Source of the DNA: Methanosarcina sp. ERenArc_MAG2
GTDB taxonomy: Archaea > Halobacteriota > Methanosarcinia > Methanosarcinales > Methanosarcinaceae
Reading direction: 5' to 3'
DNA: 64,000 nt
Assembly (NCBI GenBank): GCA_023955635.1
Contig: JAMXHR010000002.1
Location: 647,235-711,234 of the forward strand
Both the position numbers and the translations under genes were made by a program. Of this stretch, positions 9,545 through 17,289 are shown piece by piece. Numbering within the stretch: the first letter of the stretch is position 1; the number at the start of each line of letters is the position of its first letter. The notes beneath the pieces are model-generated. The model was given only the letters and a program-made list of their open reading frames with translations. It was not told the DNA's origin and did no database searches.

Positions 9545-9977
9545 GAATCAAAGTTGCGCTGGCGCACCCCGCTGCAAGCAACGGGGTATGTTCGCGCCAC
9601 CGCTCGAAATTCCGTTAAAGAAGACAATAAACCTAATAGGTTTAGTTCTAGCAGAAGTTAACAATCGAAAAATGGGATTGATAAATAATATTATCATCAA
9701 CGGTTACCGGGGAAGTTTTCCATCCCCACAGCAAGCTAGCGGGGTATTTGACTGAAATAATAACCCTAAACAGTTTAGTTTGAGCAGAAGTTAACAACCG
9801 AAAAATGGAATTGATAAATTATATAATCATCAACGGTTACCGGGGAAGTTTCCATCCCCGCAGCAAGCTAGTGTCGCGTCAATCCTCAAAGATTTAACGA
9901 TTCTGAATAGTTGCAATTGATTTTATACGACATTTTGCTGTTGACTCGACACTAGCGGGGTATTCGACTGAAATCAA
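9545..9977. repeat. Tandem 130-bp repeats with CCCCG/CGGGG hairpins
   Basis: Two imperfect direct copies lie at about 9626-9757 and 9758-9977. They share AGCAGAAGTTAACAA, ATCATCAACGGTTACCGGGG and CATCCCC-CAGCAAGCTAG-CGGGGTAT. Each ends in a palindrome of the type CCCCGCAGCAAGCTAGCGGGG. A third, shorter hairpin, CCCCGCTGCAAGCAACGGGG, lies at about 9568-9587. The second copy is split by an 80-bp element. No ORF is present. They look like REP-type palindromic repeats or a structured RNA. Confidence 0.6.
9872..9951. mobile_element. 80-bp mini-element with CTAG target duplication
   Basis: The ends TGTCGCGTCAA and TTGACTCGACA are inverted with one mismatch. CTAG is duplicated at 9868-9871 and 9952-9955. 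The neighbouring repeat copy (9726-9746) preserves the empty site AGCAAGCTAGCGGGGTAT, so the insertion can be read directly from this window. There is no coding capacity. Confidence 0.85.
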
Positions 9978-10172
9978 ATTGATCGTAAAAAGACACGAAT
10001 AGGCTGCAGCATTTATGGCTATGACTGGAAGGCTGACAGGCTTCTTGATGTGCTTTCGTCTATTTTGAGAGCTTTTCGGGCAAGAAGACTTTTTCGGGAA
10101 TCCCCAAGTCAGGCAGAACCCATCTTAGGGATGCGCTGTCTGGACACTTGGCGACGAATTCGGAGTTTATTC
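9978..10172. other. Possible eroded coding fragment
   Basis: One plus-strand frame, about 10050-10170, reads without stops as a plausible protein tail (SGKKTFSGIPKSG). It has no start, no recognised family and is cut by the MITE at 10173. It may be a remnant of a gene destroyed by the surrounding elements. The identification is weak. Confidence 0.2.
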
Positions 10173-10292
10173 TAGGACTTACGCACTTGAAGTACCAAAT
10201 CAACTGCAGTAGGCTTACAACTTTTCTGAAATTCAAATTATAAATTTGATGGCTACTGTGCTTGATTTTGAATCTGAAGTGCGTAAGTCCTA
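10173..10292. mobile_element. 120-bp MITE with TAGGACTTACGCA ends (copy 2)
   Basis: The ends TAGGACTTACGCACTT and AAGTGCGTAAGTCCTA-type are inverted. A 5-bp duplication TATTC flanks it at 10168-10172 and 10293-10297. It belongs to the same family as 6742-6858, but the interior sequence differs, so the copies are old or only the ends are conserved. Confidence 0.8.
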
Positions 10293-10428
10293 TATTCGTT
10301 GCGCTGGTAAGGGCCTTCGCATAGAATAGAAGAACAGAGTGAGAACAGGCGTAAGGCTTACTAAATCCTTTTCTGGTAAGCTTCTTTGCCTTGAAAATCG
10401 AGTATATCTTAAGTCTACGGAGATTACT

Positions 10429-10624
10429 ACCCTAATTTGACAGATCCTGCTAATTAATACAGTATTTTCTTACAAAAACACGTTGTGTCGACACATTATA
10501 TTTTTGTAAAATGAAAATGTCAAAAATCAATAAACACAAGATATAAATTTGAATTTTATGTAGAAAACAGAAGCGTGAAGCCCATTTATACATTAAAAAA
10601 TGTATGCTTCTGTCAAATTAGGGT
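10429..10624. mobile_element. 196-bp MITE related to ISAzo13-like ends
   Basis: ACCCTAATTTGACAGA at 10429-10444 is inverted at 10609-10624. The ends resemble those of the element at 4486-6217 (AACCTTAGTTTGACAGT), suggesting cross-mobilisation. The interior is AT-rich and non-coding. Confidence 0.65.
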
Positions 10625-11079
10625 TACAAAAGAAGTGCTGGATAAGAACCTGTTAAGGAGGTTCTGGTAATGGAAGAAATTTTTGAGCAAAGAAGCCGAT
10701 GAACTACTCAAAATTGAAAAGTTATTGTAACTTGCTTGATTCCAGAGTATATTGCAGCTTTTGTGCCTTCAAAAGCATTATAATAAGATAATCAAGTACG
10801 GAAAAATGGGCGGCAGAAAAGTTAAGAGTGAGACGTTTTTCCCACATTAATCCAATAAGATTATTGGTGGGATTCTTTATTTAGCTTGATTGTAATAATT
10901 TTAGTTACATCGTCTCGATTCTTTTCAATTGAATTTAAAGCTTTTAAGTTTATGATTCTTAAAAGGTCCTTAAGTTTGTGGTTCTGGTCCTAACACTTTA
11001 TTCTTTAAAACCATTGGTTAATTGAAGCCACAGGTTAAGGTAGCGATATGTAAGTAAATAAGGTAATGTTTAAAATATC
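10625..11079. other. Intergenic, no supported gene
   Basis: About 450 bases. A GGAGG followed by ATG near 10670 begins a frame that stops within about ten codons (MEEIFEQRSR), possibly a remnant. Nothing else was recognised. Confidence 0.3.
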
Positions 11080-11433
11080 TTAATTAAGGTACCCTTTTCT
11101 TTCAAGCCATTCAATCTGGGGCCTTGTGTATTTCCAGGTAACATCGGCTTTTGAATTCTGAACTTCCCACGGATTGGCTATGACAACATCGCCTTCGCGG
11201 ATCCACATTCTCTTTTTCTTGGAACCGGGAATCCGACCCATTCGGACTACTCCATCCATGCATTGTAGAGTAACTCTTTTTGACCCCAATAAACTTGCTA
11301 CTGTTGCCAGGACTTCGTTTCTGTCTTTGCGGGGAGTTCGCACCCTTGTTATTTCTTGGGGACCATCTCCTGCGCCTCCCGACGTGGTGGATCCTAATTT
11401 TCTTTTTCTAATAGTGCTTCTGTAATTAGCCAG
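11080..11433 (-). CDS. eif1A: Translation initiation factor aIF1A, probable CTG start (paralogue 1)
   Basis: A 117-residue archaeal IF1A, an S1/OB-fold factor that binds the A site of the 30S subunit and helps place initiator tRNA. The OB-fold core reads [21 protein letters not shown] and [10 protein letters not shown], with the C-terminal [11 protein letters not shown]. The basic N-terminal tail ([11 protein letters not shown]) is shared with the paralogue at 13036 despite synonymous codon differences (GCT/GCA, AAT/AAC, TAC/TAT), so it is translated. The only candidate start at its head is CTG at 11433-11431, seven bases after GGAGG; the frame has TAA 36 bases upstream and no ATG, GTG or TTG in between. 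An internal GTG (11343) would remove the tail. Confidence 0.88.
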   Translation of the reverse strand: MANYRSTIRKRKLGSTTSGGAGDGPQEITRVRTPRKDRNEVLATVASLLGSKRVTLQCMDGVVRMGRIPGSKKKRMWIREGDVVIANPWEVQNSKADVTWKYTRPQIEWLERKGYLN

Positions 11434-11440
11434 ATTAATT

Positions 11441-11445
11441 CCTCC
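11441..11445 (-). promoter_or_regulatory. Shine-Dalgarno site fixing the aIF1A CTG start
   Basis: GGAGG on the minus strand is followed by AATTAAT and then CTG. The same arrangement, GAGG-AATTAAC-CTG, precedes the paralogue (13391-13378). Spacing of seven is ideal for CTG as initiator. Confidence 0.7.
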
Positions 11446-11698
11446 AATGCTGATTTTTTTAGTTTAATAATCTCTAAAACCTTTTTGCTGGTTTCTATTC
11501 TTAATTCCGGTTGTTTTTCTATTTTTCGCGAGTGGTATAAATCTCTGCTGTTTCCGAATAAGATTTAATTAATTTATGATGAATCAGGCTCCAGGACGCA
11601 TCCGCAGAAATAAAAGGCGAAAAATAGAAAAAAGAAAACCATTAATGAAAAATGAATTAAGTGTTAATCTAAAAATTAACACTCAATGCAGATTATCT

Positions 11699-11905
11699 TT
11701 AAAACTTCCTGTGGTTAGGAAGACATTCTCTGCAGTAAACCGGCCGTCCTTCAGTTGGCTTGAACGGAACTTCGGTCTCAACACCGCAGTCAGAACAGGT
11801 TACTTTGGTCATTTCCCTGGGGCCGCTGTTGCCGCCTCTGAAACTTCCACGGTTGCTGTCTCGGTTGCCGCCGCGGAAGGAATTCCCTCTGTCATTAAAA
11901 CCCAT
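11699..11905 (-). CDS. CxxC-x17-CxxC zinc-ribbon, RGG-like protein (copy A)
   Basis: A 68-residue protein. Residues 1-31 are an Arg/Gly/Asn/Ser-rich tail with repeated FRGGN/RGGF units, like RGG RNA-binding tails. Residues 36-60 form a zinc ribbon, CSDCG, then 17 residues, then CREC, ending LPNHRKF. The family is characteristic of Methanosarcina. The role is probably single-stranded nucleic-acid binding, perhaps cold-shock-like; this is inference. It sits between aIF1A (11080) and a second copy (12401), all on one strand. The ribosome binding site GGAGGTGA is partly enclosed in a hairpin at 11918-11932, and a conserved leader extends to about 12030. Confidence 0.85.
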   Translation of the reverse strand: MGFNDRGNSFRGGNRDSNRGSFRGGNSGPREMTKVTCSDCGVETEVPFKPTEGRPVYCRECLPNHRKF

Positions 11906-11917
11906 ATTTGTTTCACC

Positions 11918-11932
11918 TCCGCTTATAACGGA
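11918..11932 (-). promoter_or_regulatory. RBS-masking hairpin of CxxC copy A
   Basis: On the minus strand TCCGTTATAAGCGGA folds as a 6-bp stem (one G-T pair) with loop ATA; its last bases form the start of GGAGGTGA. The other three copies carry TCCGCTGTAAGCGGA or TCCGCTATAAGCGGA, so the U-to-C change keeps pairing. Confidence 0.75.
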
Positions 11933-11969
11933 TAATTATAGAGTAAAAACAAGATTGTATAAAATTTAT

Positions 11970-12030
11970 TGATTAAAAACAAAAATGGAGTTTTTAATAA
12001 CAGATTATACGTCTCTTTATTTTCAACTAC
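11970..12030 (-). promoter_or_regulatory. Conserved upstream leader element of CxxC copy A
   Basis: The minus strand reads AAATAAAGAGACGTATAATC then TGTTATTAAAAAC, followed by a loop and GTTTTTAAT, a 9-bp stem. The same block lies about 100 bases upstream of all four CxxC genes (near 12660-12720, 14100-14165 and 14665-14720). TATAATC may be the promoter or part of a structured 5' UTR. Confidence 0.6.
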
Positions 12031-12400
12031 TTCTACATAGCCGTTTAATTATATAACTCTTCCTATGAAAAAATAGACTAATAGTGGTAAAATCCTCTCA
12101 GCCGAATGCCTATAAAGCGGATATCTATCAAGCGAATATCTGTAATCTACACTTTAATTTAAGTATAAGGAATTGAGGTATCAGTTCATGAACTCCAATA
12201 AATACTAATCTGCTGAAAAACATATATCGTTACTGATTTAAAATAAATTCAAAGAAGGTTCAAACTCATTATTCTATAAAATATGTAACAGTACACTCAT
12301 TTGAAATAAGTATAATATAAAAAGAAGCATCCGTTTGGCTTGGCCAAACTAAGCTAAACGGACATAATCGTCATGTGAAATATTTGGAATGAACACAGCA

Positions 12401-12604
12401 TTAATAGCGGTTCTCTCTGGGTGTCCTGTGGTTAGGAAGACACTCTCTGCAATAAACTGGTCTCTCAGGGTCAGGCCTGAAAGGTACCTGAGTCTCAGCA
12501 CCGCAGTCAGAACAGGTTGCATTGTGCATTTCTTTTGGGGCTCCGAAACCTCCACGGTTGCTATCTCTTCCCCTGAAAGAATTTCCTCTGTCATTAAAAG
12601 CCAT
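12401..12604 (-). CDS. CxxC-x17-CxxC zinc-ribbon, RGG-like protein (copy B)
   Basis: A 67-residue paralogue of copy A. The N-terminal tail is shorter (RGNSFRGRDSNRGGFG). The zinc ribbon is CSDCGAETQVPF to CREC, with the same 17-residue spacing. The end diverges to NHRTPRENRY. The hairpin TCCGCTGTAAGCGGA over the ribosome binding site is at 12617-12631, and the conserved leader lies upstream. This is the more divergent copy of the first block. Probable RNA-binding role as for copy A. Confidence 0.85.
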   Translation of the reverse strand: MAFNDRGNSFRGRDSNRGGFGAPKEMHNATCSDCGAETQVPFRPDPERPVYCRECLPNHRTPRENRY

Positions 12605-12616
12605 TTTCTTTTCACC

Positions 12617-12631
12617 TCCGCTTACAGCGGA
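12617..12631 (-). promoter_or_regulatory. RBS-masking hairpin of CxxC copy B
   Basis: TCCGCTGTAAGCGGA on the minus strand gives a perfect 6-bp stem with loop GTA, running into GGAGGTGAAAAG and then ATG. Confidence 0.75.
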
Positions 12632-13035
12632 TAGTCAATAGTTTAAAAATAAGACTGATATAACTCTTTGATTAAAAACAGAAATTAGTTTTTAATAACA
12701 GATTATATATGTCTCTTTATTTTTAACGCTTTTAGTATACAATCAAATTATATAAGTTTTACCCCCTAAAAATCAGGAAAACGCGAAAAGTATTTTTGAT
12801 TTGGATCTTCATCGTTGTTCACGTTAAACCCAATCGATCAGATTATTTTCTGACAGATTTGGCAATTGCCGTGGAACTCACGAGCAAGACAAAGATAAGT
12901 TGAAAAGATAGAGGTAAGCCCTTGAAGAAAGAACCAAGGAAAAGAGGAAGAGAGGTTTAACCGAAAATTGGTTAAAACCGGATTAGTCAGGACAATATAA
13001 TCTTTATTTAAACTTTAATGTGATATTTCAGGGAT

Positions 13036-13380
13036 TTATTTCAGGTAACCTTTTCTTTCAAGCCATTCGACCTGAGGCCTTGTGTACTTCCAGATTACAT
13101 CGGCTTTGGAATCCTGAATCTCCCAGGGAGCGACGATTACTACATCTCCCTCGTGAATCCACATTTTCTTATTCTTGGACCCCGGAATTCTACCCATCCG
13201 GACTATGCCATCCATACACTGCAATGTGACTCTTTTTGAGCCTAAGAGGCTTCCTACGGTTGCCAAAACTTCATGATTCTCCTTACGTGGAGTACGCACC
13301 CTTGTTACTTCCTGAGTAGCCGGTGCGACGCTTCCGGTTCCTGCTTTCCTCTTCCTAATATTACTTCTATAGTTTGCCAG
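13036..13380 (-). CDS. eif1A: Translation initiation factor aIF1A, probable CTG start (paralogue 2)
   Basis: A 114-residue aIF1A, about 85 percent alike in the core to the gene at 11080 by eye ([43 protein letters not shown]). The N-terminal tail [11 protein letters not shown] is conserved, with the linker changed. The initiator appears to be CTG at 13380-13378, seven bases after GAGG; the frame upstream shows TAA, then TTA ATA AAA CTA CGA GGA ATT AAC and no standard start. With the two CxxC genes upstream on the same strand it repeats the block 11080-12604. Two aIF1A genes per genome are known in Methanosarcina; the tandem arrangement suggests block duplication. Confidence 0.88.
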   Translation of the reverse strand: MANYRSNIRKRKAGTGSVAPATQEVTRVRTPRKENHEVLATVGSLLGSKRVTLQCMDGIVRMGRIPGSKNKKMWIHEGDVVIVAPWEIQDSKADVIWKYTRPQVEWLERKGYLK

Positions 13381-13841
13381 GTTAATTCCTCGTAGTTTTA
13401 TTAATTAAAATTGTTTTGTCAATATTTCTTGTATTCTATCATATTTTCGGATTTTCTGTGTTCACCAATTCTTTAGGTACTTTGGTGTGAATGTTCATAA
13501 ATAGATAGGAAATTAAAAAACCTCTAAAATATCTTAACTCTCTGAAAAACCCAAATCTCAAGAAACCTTTAGATTTTAAAGATCCTTCAGTTACTCCATA
13601 ACCCCTACTGGAGTTTGCTTCAAAATCCTTCAGAGTAATTCTATTGTATTTAAGTGAATTTTAAGTATGTGTAAGGGATATATACCCTCACTCTATAAAT
13701 AAATTAATAACTATTTATGACTATTTAAGAGTTCCTATGCCCTTCACCCACATGTAAGGCGAAAAACACAGAATAAAAAGCGGAGTAAGTGTTGAGATTA
13801 TAAAATTTGTAAATCAACACCTTCCATTGAGAAACTTGAAC
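13381..13841. other. Intergenic, possible promoter of aIF1A paralogue 2
   Basis: About 460 bases with no supported gene. The sequence is AT-rich and unlike the corresponding interval of the first block, so the duplication is old outside the genes. Confidence 0.3.
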
Positions 13842-14048
13842 TTAGAACTTCCTGTGGTTAGGTAGGCAGTCTCTGCAATAAACTGGCCTTCCTTCTGTAG
13901 GCTTGAACGGAACTTCGGTCTCAACACCGCAGTCAGAACAGGTAACCTTGTGCATTTCCCTGGGGCCGCTATTGCCGCCTCTGAAACCTCCACGGTTGCT
14001 GTCTCGGTTGCCGCCGCGGAAAGAATTCCCTCTGTCATTAAAACCCAT
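13842..14048 (-). CDS. CxxC-x17-CxxC zinc-ribbon, RGG-like protein (copy C)
   Basis: A 68-residue protein nearly identical to copy A, differing at a few positions (GGF for GSF, MHKVTC for MTKVTC, CRDC for CREC). The zinc-ribbon cysteines and spacing are intact. The hairpin TCCGCTATAAGCGGA lies at 14060-14074 and the conserved leader is at about 14100-14165. Its closeness to copy A and position beside an aIF1A gene indicate it is the equivalent gene in the second block. Confidence 0.87.
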   Translation of the reverse strand: MGFNDRGNSFRGGNRDSNRGGFRGGNSGPREMHKVTCSDCGVETEVPFKPTEGRPVYCRDCLPNHRKF

Positions 14049-14059
14049 TTTGTTTCACC

Positions 14060-14074
14060 TCCGCTTATAGCGGA
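14060..14074 (-). promoter_or_regulatory. RBS-masking hairpin of CxxC copy C
   Basis: TCCGCTATAAGCGGA on the minus strand gives a 6-bp stem with loop ATA, followed by GGTGAAACAAA and ATG at 14048. Confidence 0.75.
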
Positions 14075-14374
14075 TACATTTATTCAATAAAAACATGATC
14101 GGATATAACTTATTATTTAAAAACAAAAATGGAGTTTTTAATAACAGATTATATGTCTCATTATTTTTACTAATGATAAAACCATTTTTATGTATATAAG
14201 ATTAATCCATAAGAACCGGAAGAAATAGGAGCATATTCCTCAGAGAAAAGGGTCTGGAGTGACATATAATACATAATAATAAATAGGGAAGGAAAACTCT
14301 GTTGCAAGAAGGTTTCCATGATAATAATTAAAATCAAAAGTTTCTAAAATCAAAAGTTTCAGAATTTTTGGAAA

Positions 14375-14599
14375 TTAGAACTTTCTGTGGTTTGGTAGGC
14401 AGTCCCTGCAGTAAACGGGTCTTCCTTCAGCTGGCTTAAATGGAACCTGAGTCTCAACACCACAATCTGAACAAACTGCGGAGTGCATTTCTCTGGGGCC
14501 ACTGTTGCCGCCTCTGAAACCTCCACGATTGTTGTCTCTGTTTCCCCGGTTGCCGTCTCTTCCCCTGAAAGAGCTCCCTCTGCTATCATTAAAGCTCAT
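14375..14599 (-). CDS. CxxC-x17-CxxC zinc-ribbon, RGG-like protein (copy D)
   Basis: A 74-residue paralogue with the longest Arg/Gly/Asn tail (two RGRDGNRGNRD-type units). The zinc ribbon is CSDCGVETQVPF to CRDC and the tail LPNHRKF. The start at 14599 is set by GGAGGTGAAACAAAA just upstream; a longer open frame to 14749 would read through the leader hairpin and is rejected. The hairpin lies at 14612-14626 and the leader at about 14665-14720. Confidence 0.85.
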   Translation of the reverse strand: MSFNDSRGSSFRGRDGNRGNRDNNRGGFRGGNSGPREMHSAVCSDCGVETQVPFKPAEGRPVYCRDCLPNHRKF

Positions 14600-14611
14600 T
14601 TTTGTTTCACC

Positions 14612-14626
14612 TCCGCTTACAGCGGA
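14612..14626 (-). promoter_or_regulatory. RBS-masking hairpin of CxxC copy D
   Basis: TCCGCTGTAAGCGGA on the minus strand, identical to copy B, running into GGAGGTGAAAC. Confidence 0.75.
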
Positions 14627-14954
14627 TATCCTGTAGGTTGCTATAAAAATAAGATATCTAAACTCTTTTATTAAAAACAAAAACGAAGTTATTAATAACG
14701 GATTATGACTCTTTATTTTTACTGCAAATATTTTGCTAGTTATTATCATATATAAATTTTTCTACAAAATACCTGAGATATAATTACAAGGCTTTATGCG
14801 TCTTCAACAGCCGTTTTATTTGAAAAAATACGCATATAAATTCTACATATAATAGCTATTTTTATGGGACATATAAACTTACAAAATGGACGTTAAAAAA
14901 TCGCTGATAAACAAAGATAATATAATTAGTAAAGAGAAGATAACTAATATATTG

Positions 14955-15281
14955 ATGAATTGTTATTATCTGCTTTTACTGGCGATTCTATTTGAAGTCT
15001 GCGGAACTGTATGCATGAAACTTTCCGAGGGTTTATCAAGATTACTTCCGTCGATCTTGATCTTCGTTTTTTATGCGATCAGTTTTTCTATTTTTACTCT
15101 GGCTCTTAGAGGTATAGATGTTAGCATTGCATATGCAATATGGGCAGGGCTCGGGACAGCTCTAATAACTGTGGTCGGAATTTTCTGGTTCAAGGAGCCT
15201 GTCAATGCTCTGAAAATCGCTTCTCTTTTTGTTGTTGTGGCAGGAGTTATCGGGCTTAACCTTAGTGACAGAATGACCTGA
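14955..15281 (+). CDS. SMR-family multidrug/cation exporter
   Basis: A 108-residue protein with four hydrophobic helices, typical of small multidrug resistance transporters that act as antiparallel dimers and exchange protons for lipophilic cations or guanidinium. The essential glutamate is at position 14 in LAILFEVCGT if the ATG at 14955 is used, matching the family numbering. WAGLGTALITVVG in helix 3 and GLNLS near the end are also typical. An in-frame ATG at 14886 would add 23 unrelated polar residues and is less likely. It stands alone between the CxxC block and a convergent methyltransferase. Confidence 0.88.
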   Translation: MNCYYLLLLAILFEVCGTVCMKLSEGLSRLLPSILIFVFYAISFSIFTLALRGIDVSIAYAIWAGLGTALITVVGIFWFKEPVNALKIASLFVVVAGVIGLNLSDRMT

Positions 15282-15335
15282 AATGAACCCGAAGACCTGT
15301 GGGTTTCAAAACCAGTAGTGAAATAAATTATGGAA

Positions 15336-16025
15336 TCAAAGTCTTTTAGCAACAATAACAAATCCGTTAATATTATTCCCTGTCCTTGTTTTGAGCTCTT
15401 CAATCCTGAAGTAATCGATATCGAACCCGCAGTTTACCAGCAGACACACCAGTTCTTTTTCGGAAAAATGATGTGCAATATACTCGATTTCTCCTGTGTG
15501 GGAGTTTAGGGCAAGGAAAGAGCCTTCTTCTTTTGTAATCGGAAAATCTTGGAGGTATCGGCTTCTGTAAATTTTGAGGTGCCAGTTTTGGCCGAATTCC
15601 ACAAGGTAAAGGTAACCTTCAGGTTTCAGGACCCTGCAGGCTTCCCGTATTATTTTTATTCTTTCCCGTGCATCAGGTACGGAGGTTAAAACAGCCTGCA
15701 TCACTACAAGATCGAATTTTTGTGCAGAGAAAGGAAGTTCAGAAGCATTTCCAATTTCAAACTCAGCTTTCCAGATCATCTTTCCATGCAGCTGAAGGAT
15801 TTCTGAAGCAGCTTTTGAAAGCCTGATAGCCTCCGAATTTACATCTATCCCGGTAACTGAATATCCGAGGGAAGCGAGTTTCAGGGTAACTTTTCCGAAA
15901 CCGCATCCGATGTCGAGAATTTTGTAGCCGTGATGTAAGTATTCGTAAATTACAGGATATAAGTCCAGACTCGAAGGTATATTTTCTCCTGAAATATTTT
16001 TCCAGTATGCTTCTGACATATACAA
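15336..16025 (-). CDS. Class I SAM-dependent methyltransferase
   Basis: A 229-residue Rossmann-fold methyltransferase. Motif I is ILDIGCGFGKVTLKLA near residues 36-51, and motif II acidic residue is in VTGIDVNSEAIRLS. Motif IV is FDLVVMQAVLTSVPD near 104, followed by REACRVLKPEGYLYLVEFG. This pattern fits the UbiE/Methyltransf_11 group that methylates small molecules; the substrate cannot be told. It is convergent with the SMR gene and has no operon partner. Confidence 0.87.
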   Translation of the reverse strand: MYMSEAYWKNISGENIPSSLDLYPVIYEYLHHGYKILDIGCGFGKVTLKLASLGYSVTGIDVNSEAIRLSKAASEILQLHGKMIWKAEFEIGNASELPFSAQKFDLVVMQAVLTSVPDARERIKIIREACRVLKPEGYLYLVEFGQNWHLKIYRSRYLQDFPITKEEGSFLALNSHTGEIEYIAHHFSEKELVCLLVNCGFDIDYFRIEELKTRTGNNINGFVIVAKRL

Positions 16026-16762
16026 CCTAATACAACTTGGAAGTAAAAAATATTTCGAGATCTTATGCTCAAACTAAAAATTCAGGAATTACCGGGTTCG
16101 AAAATTATTGTTAAAAAATCCTTACCCCAAAAATAATTTGAAGATTATTTTCTCGAAAATATTTTTCTCTGAAAAATACCTGCTTAAATATAAAAAATAT
16201 ATTTCTGGCAATCCCTGAGACCGTTCTCGGAATTGCCTTGAAAGATTCTTCTGGTAAGGGAGCAACCCCTAAAGTCTCTGAGGTGGTACCAAACTTCTTC
16301 TAATAATGGTAAATATGCCAGACGTGGGTTGTAAAGACCTGCATAGGAGGAATATGTCTGTGTGTCAAGAGGCAGGGCAAGAATTAGAAGATTTTGTTGA
16401 AAGCGTTTACTCAGCTTCGTTGAAAAATGAGCTTTGAAAAATTCAAAGATTGAAAAGAATAACATTGAAATTGACCGTTCGGGAGCCTAAAATGAGTTTG
16501 ATTTTTTTTATAAAATTAAAATAGCTGGAATAACTCATAAAGTTGGAATAGAATGCAAAAATCAAAATTAACAGAATTATGAAAACTCATTTAAAATAGT
16601 TTTATGATTTTTTTCTCTTTTCGAAAATACCTTTTTCTGATCTTCCGCATTTAAGTTCGATACTGCCTCCATATCCTTTCTAGAAGCGTTTAAAAAATAG
16701 ACAACGTGGAGATTATTCCAGGCTTACCCTGAAAACCTCATCGGCAGCCGGAGAATAACCCC
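16026..16762. other. Intergenic with possible element remnant at 16184-16465
   Basis: About 740 bases. The part 16190-16465 has frames open on both strands; the plus strand reads CVCQEAGQELEDFVESVYSA in one frame, which looks like a protein tail. It has no start or ribosome site. It may be the 3' remnant of a lost gene or insertion sequence. The remainder is AT-rich and featureless. Confidence 0.25.
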
Positions 16763-17047
16763 TTATTCAATTGTTTCTATTTTTTCTTTCTTGACAAAGG
16801 GCTTACTGATTTTTTCCGGCATCCAGGCAGGTCTATTTTTTGGGGCTTTGACAATGCTTTTCCATGCCTTGAAAACGTGCATCTTTTTTGTCCCGCGTTC
16901 CCTTAGTCGAATAGTATCAGGTTTTGATTTGGTTCCAGTGCCCCTATTTGCAGCTTTCAGAGCAGCCTGACGAGGCTGTTTCCCCGTGAAAACTCCATGC
17001 TCATTGCCGTCTTCGTCTCGTAAAACAAAATTTCTCAGGTCAGATAT
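16763..17047 (-). CDS. Archaeal chromosomal protein MC1, probable ATA start
   Basis: A 94-residue homologue of methanogen chromosomal protein MC1, a monomeric architectural protein that bends DNA sharply. The hallmark segments RNFVLRDEDGNEHGVFTGKQ, PRQAALKAANRG, IRLRERGTKK and NRPAWMPEKISKPFVKKEK are all present, with the high Lys/Arg content expected. Aligning to the usual start, Met-Ser-Asn-Thr-Arg-Asn-Phe, puts Met at codon ATA (17047-17045, reading ATA TCT GAC CTG AGA AAT). AAGGTGA lies four bases before it, as for a normal start. The only standard alternative is TTG at 17062, which would put that ribosome site inside the gene and has none of its own. It is monocistronic. Confidence 0.9.
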   Translation of the reverse strand: MSDLRNFVLRDEDGNEHGVFTGKQPRQAALKAANRGTGTKSKPDTIRLRERGTKKMHVFKAWKSIVKAPKNRPAWMPEKISKPFVKKEKIETIE

Positions 17048-17167
17048 AAAATCACCTTGCAAATTAGTTGTTAGATACTGATTAAGTTTCTAAGTATATA
17101 TAATTTTTCTGTGAATGTTATCGATAGTTATTGATTTATGAAAAATTCCCATTATTTTATGAAGAGC

Positions 17168-17289
17168 TGATCCCAAAACCCTTCCTGTTCTTAATTATTT
17201 AATATCTTTAGGATTATATCCAGGATCAGGAACTTGATTAGATACTCAAACCGAAAGGTTAAAAAGGCAACTTTTGAGTTTTGGGATCA
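17168..17289. mobile_element. 122-bp MITE-like element, TGATCCCAAAAC ends
   Basis: TGATCCCAAAAC at 17168-17179 is perfectly inverted at 17278-17289. The interior is AT-rich and non-coding. The flanks show partial further symmetry (GAGC/AACTCC). No target duplication was clear. Confidence 0.5.

Noticed and set aside
9545..9977. Possible CRISPR array
   Set aside because: There are only two long, diverged units of about 130 bp with no regular short repeats or spacers and no cas genes.
12349..12615. 88-residue frame overlapping CxxC copy B
   Set aside because: It is a shadow in another frame of the real zinc-ribbon gene and lacks conserved cysteines in the right spacing.
14375..14749. Longer 124-residue version of CxxC copy D
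   Set aside because: The extension would translate the leader and its hairpin, which are conserved as RNA in all four copies.
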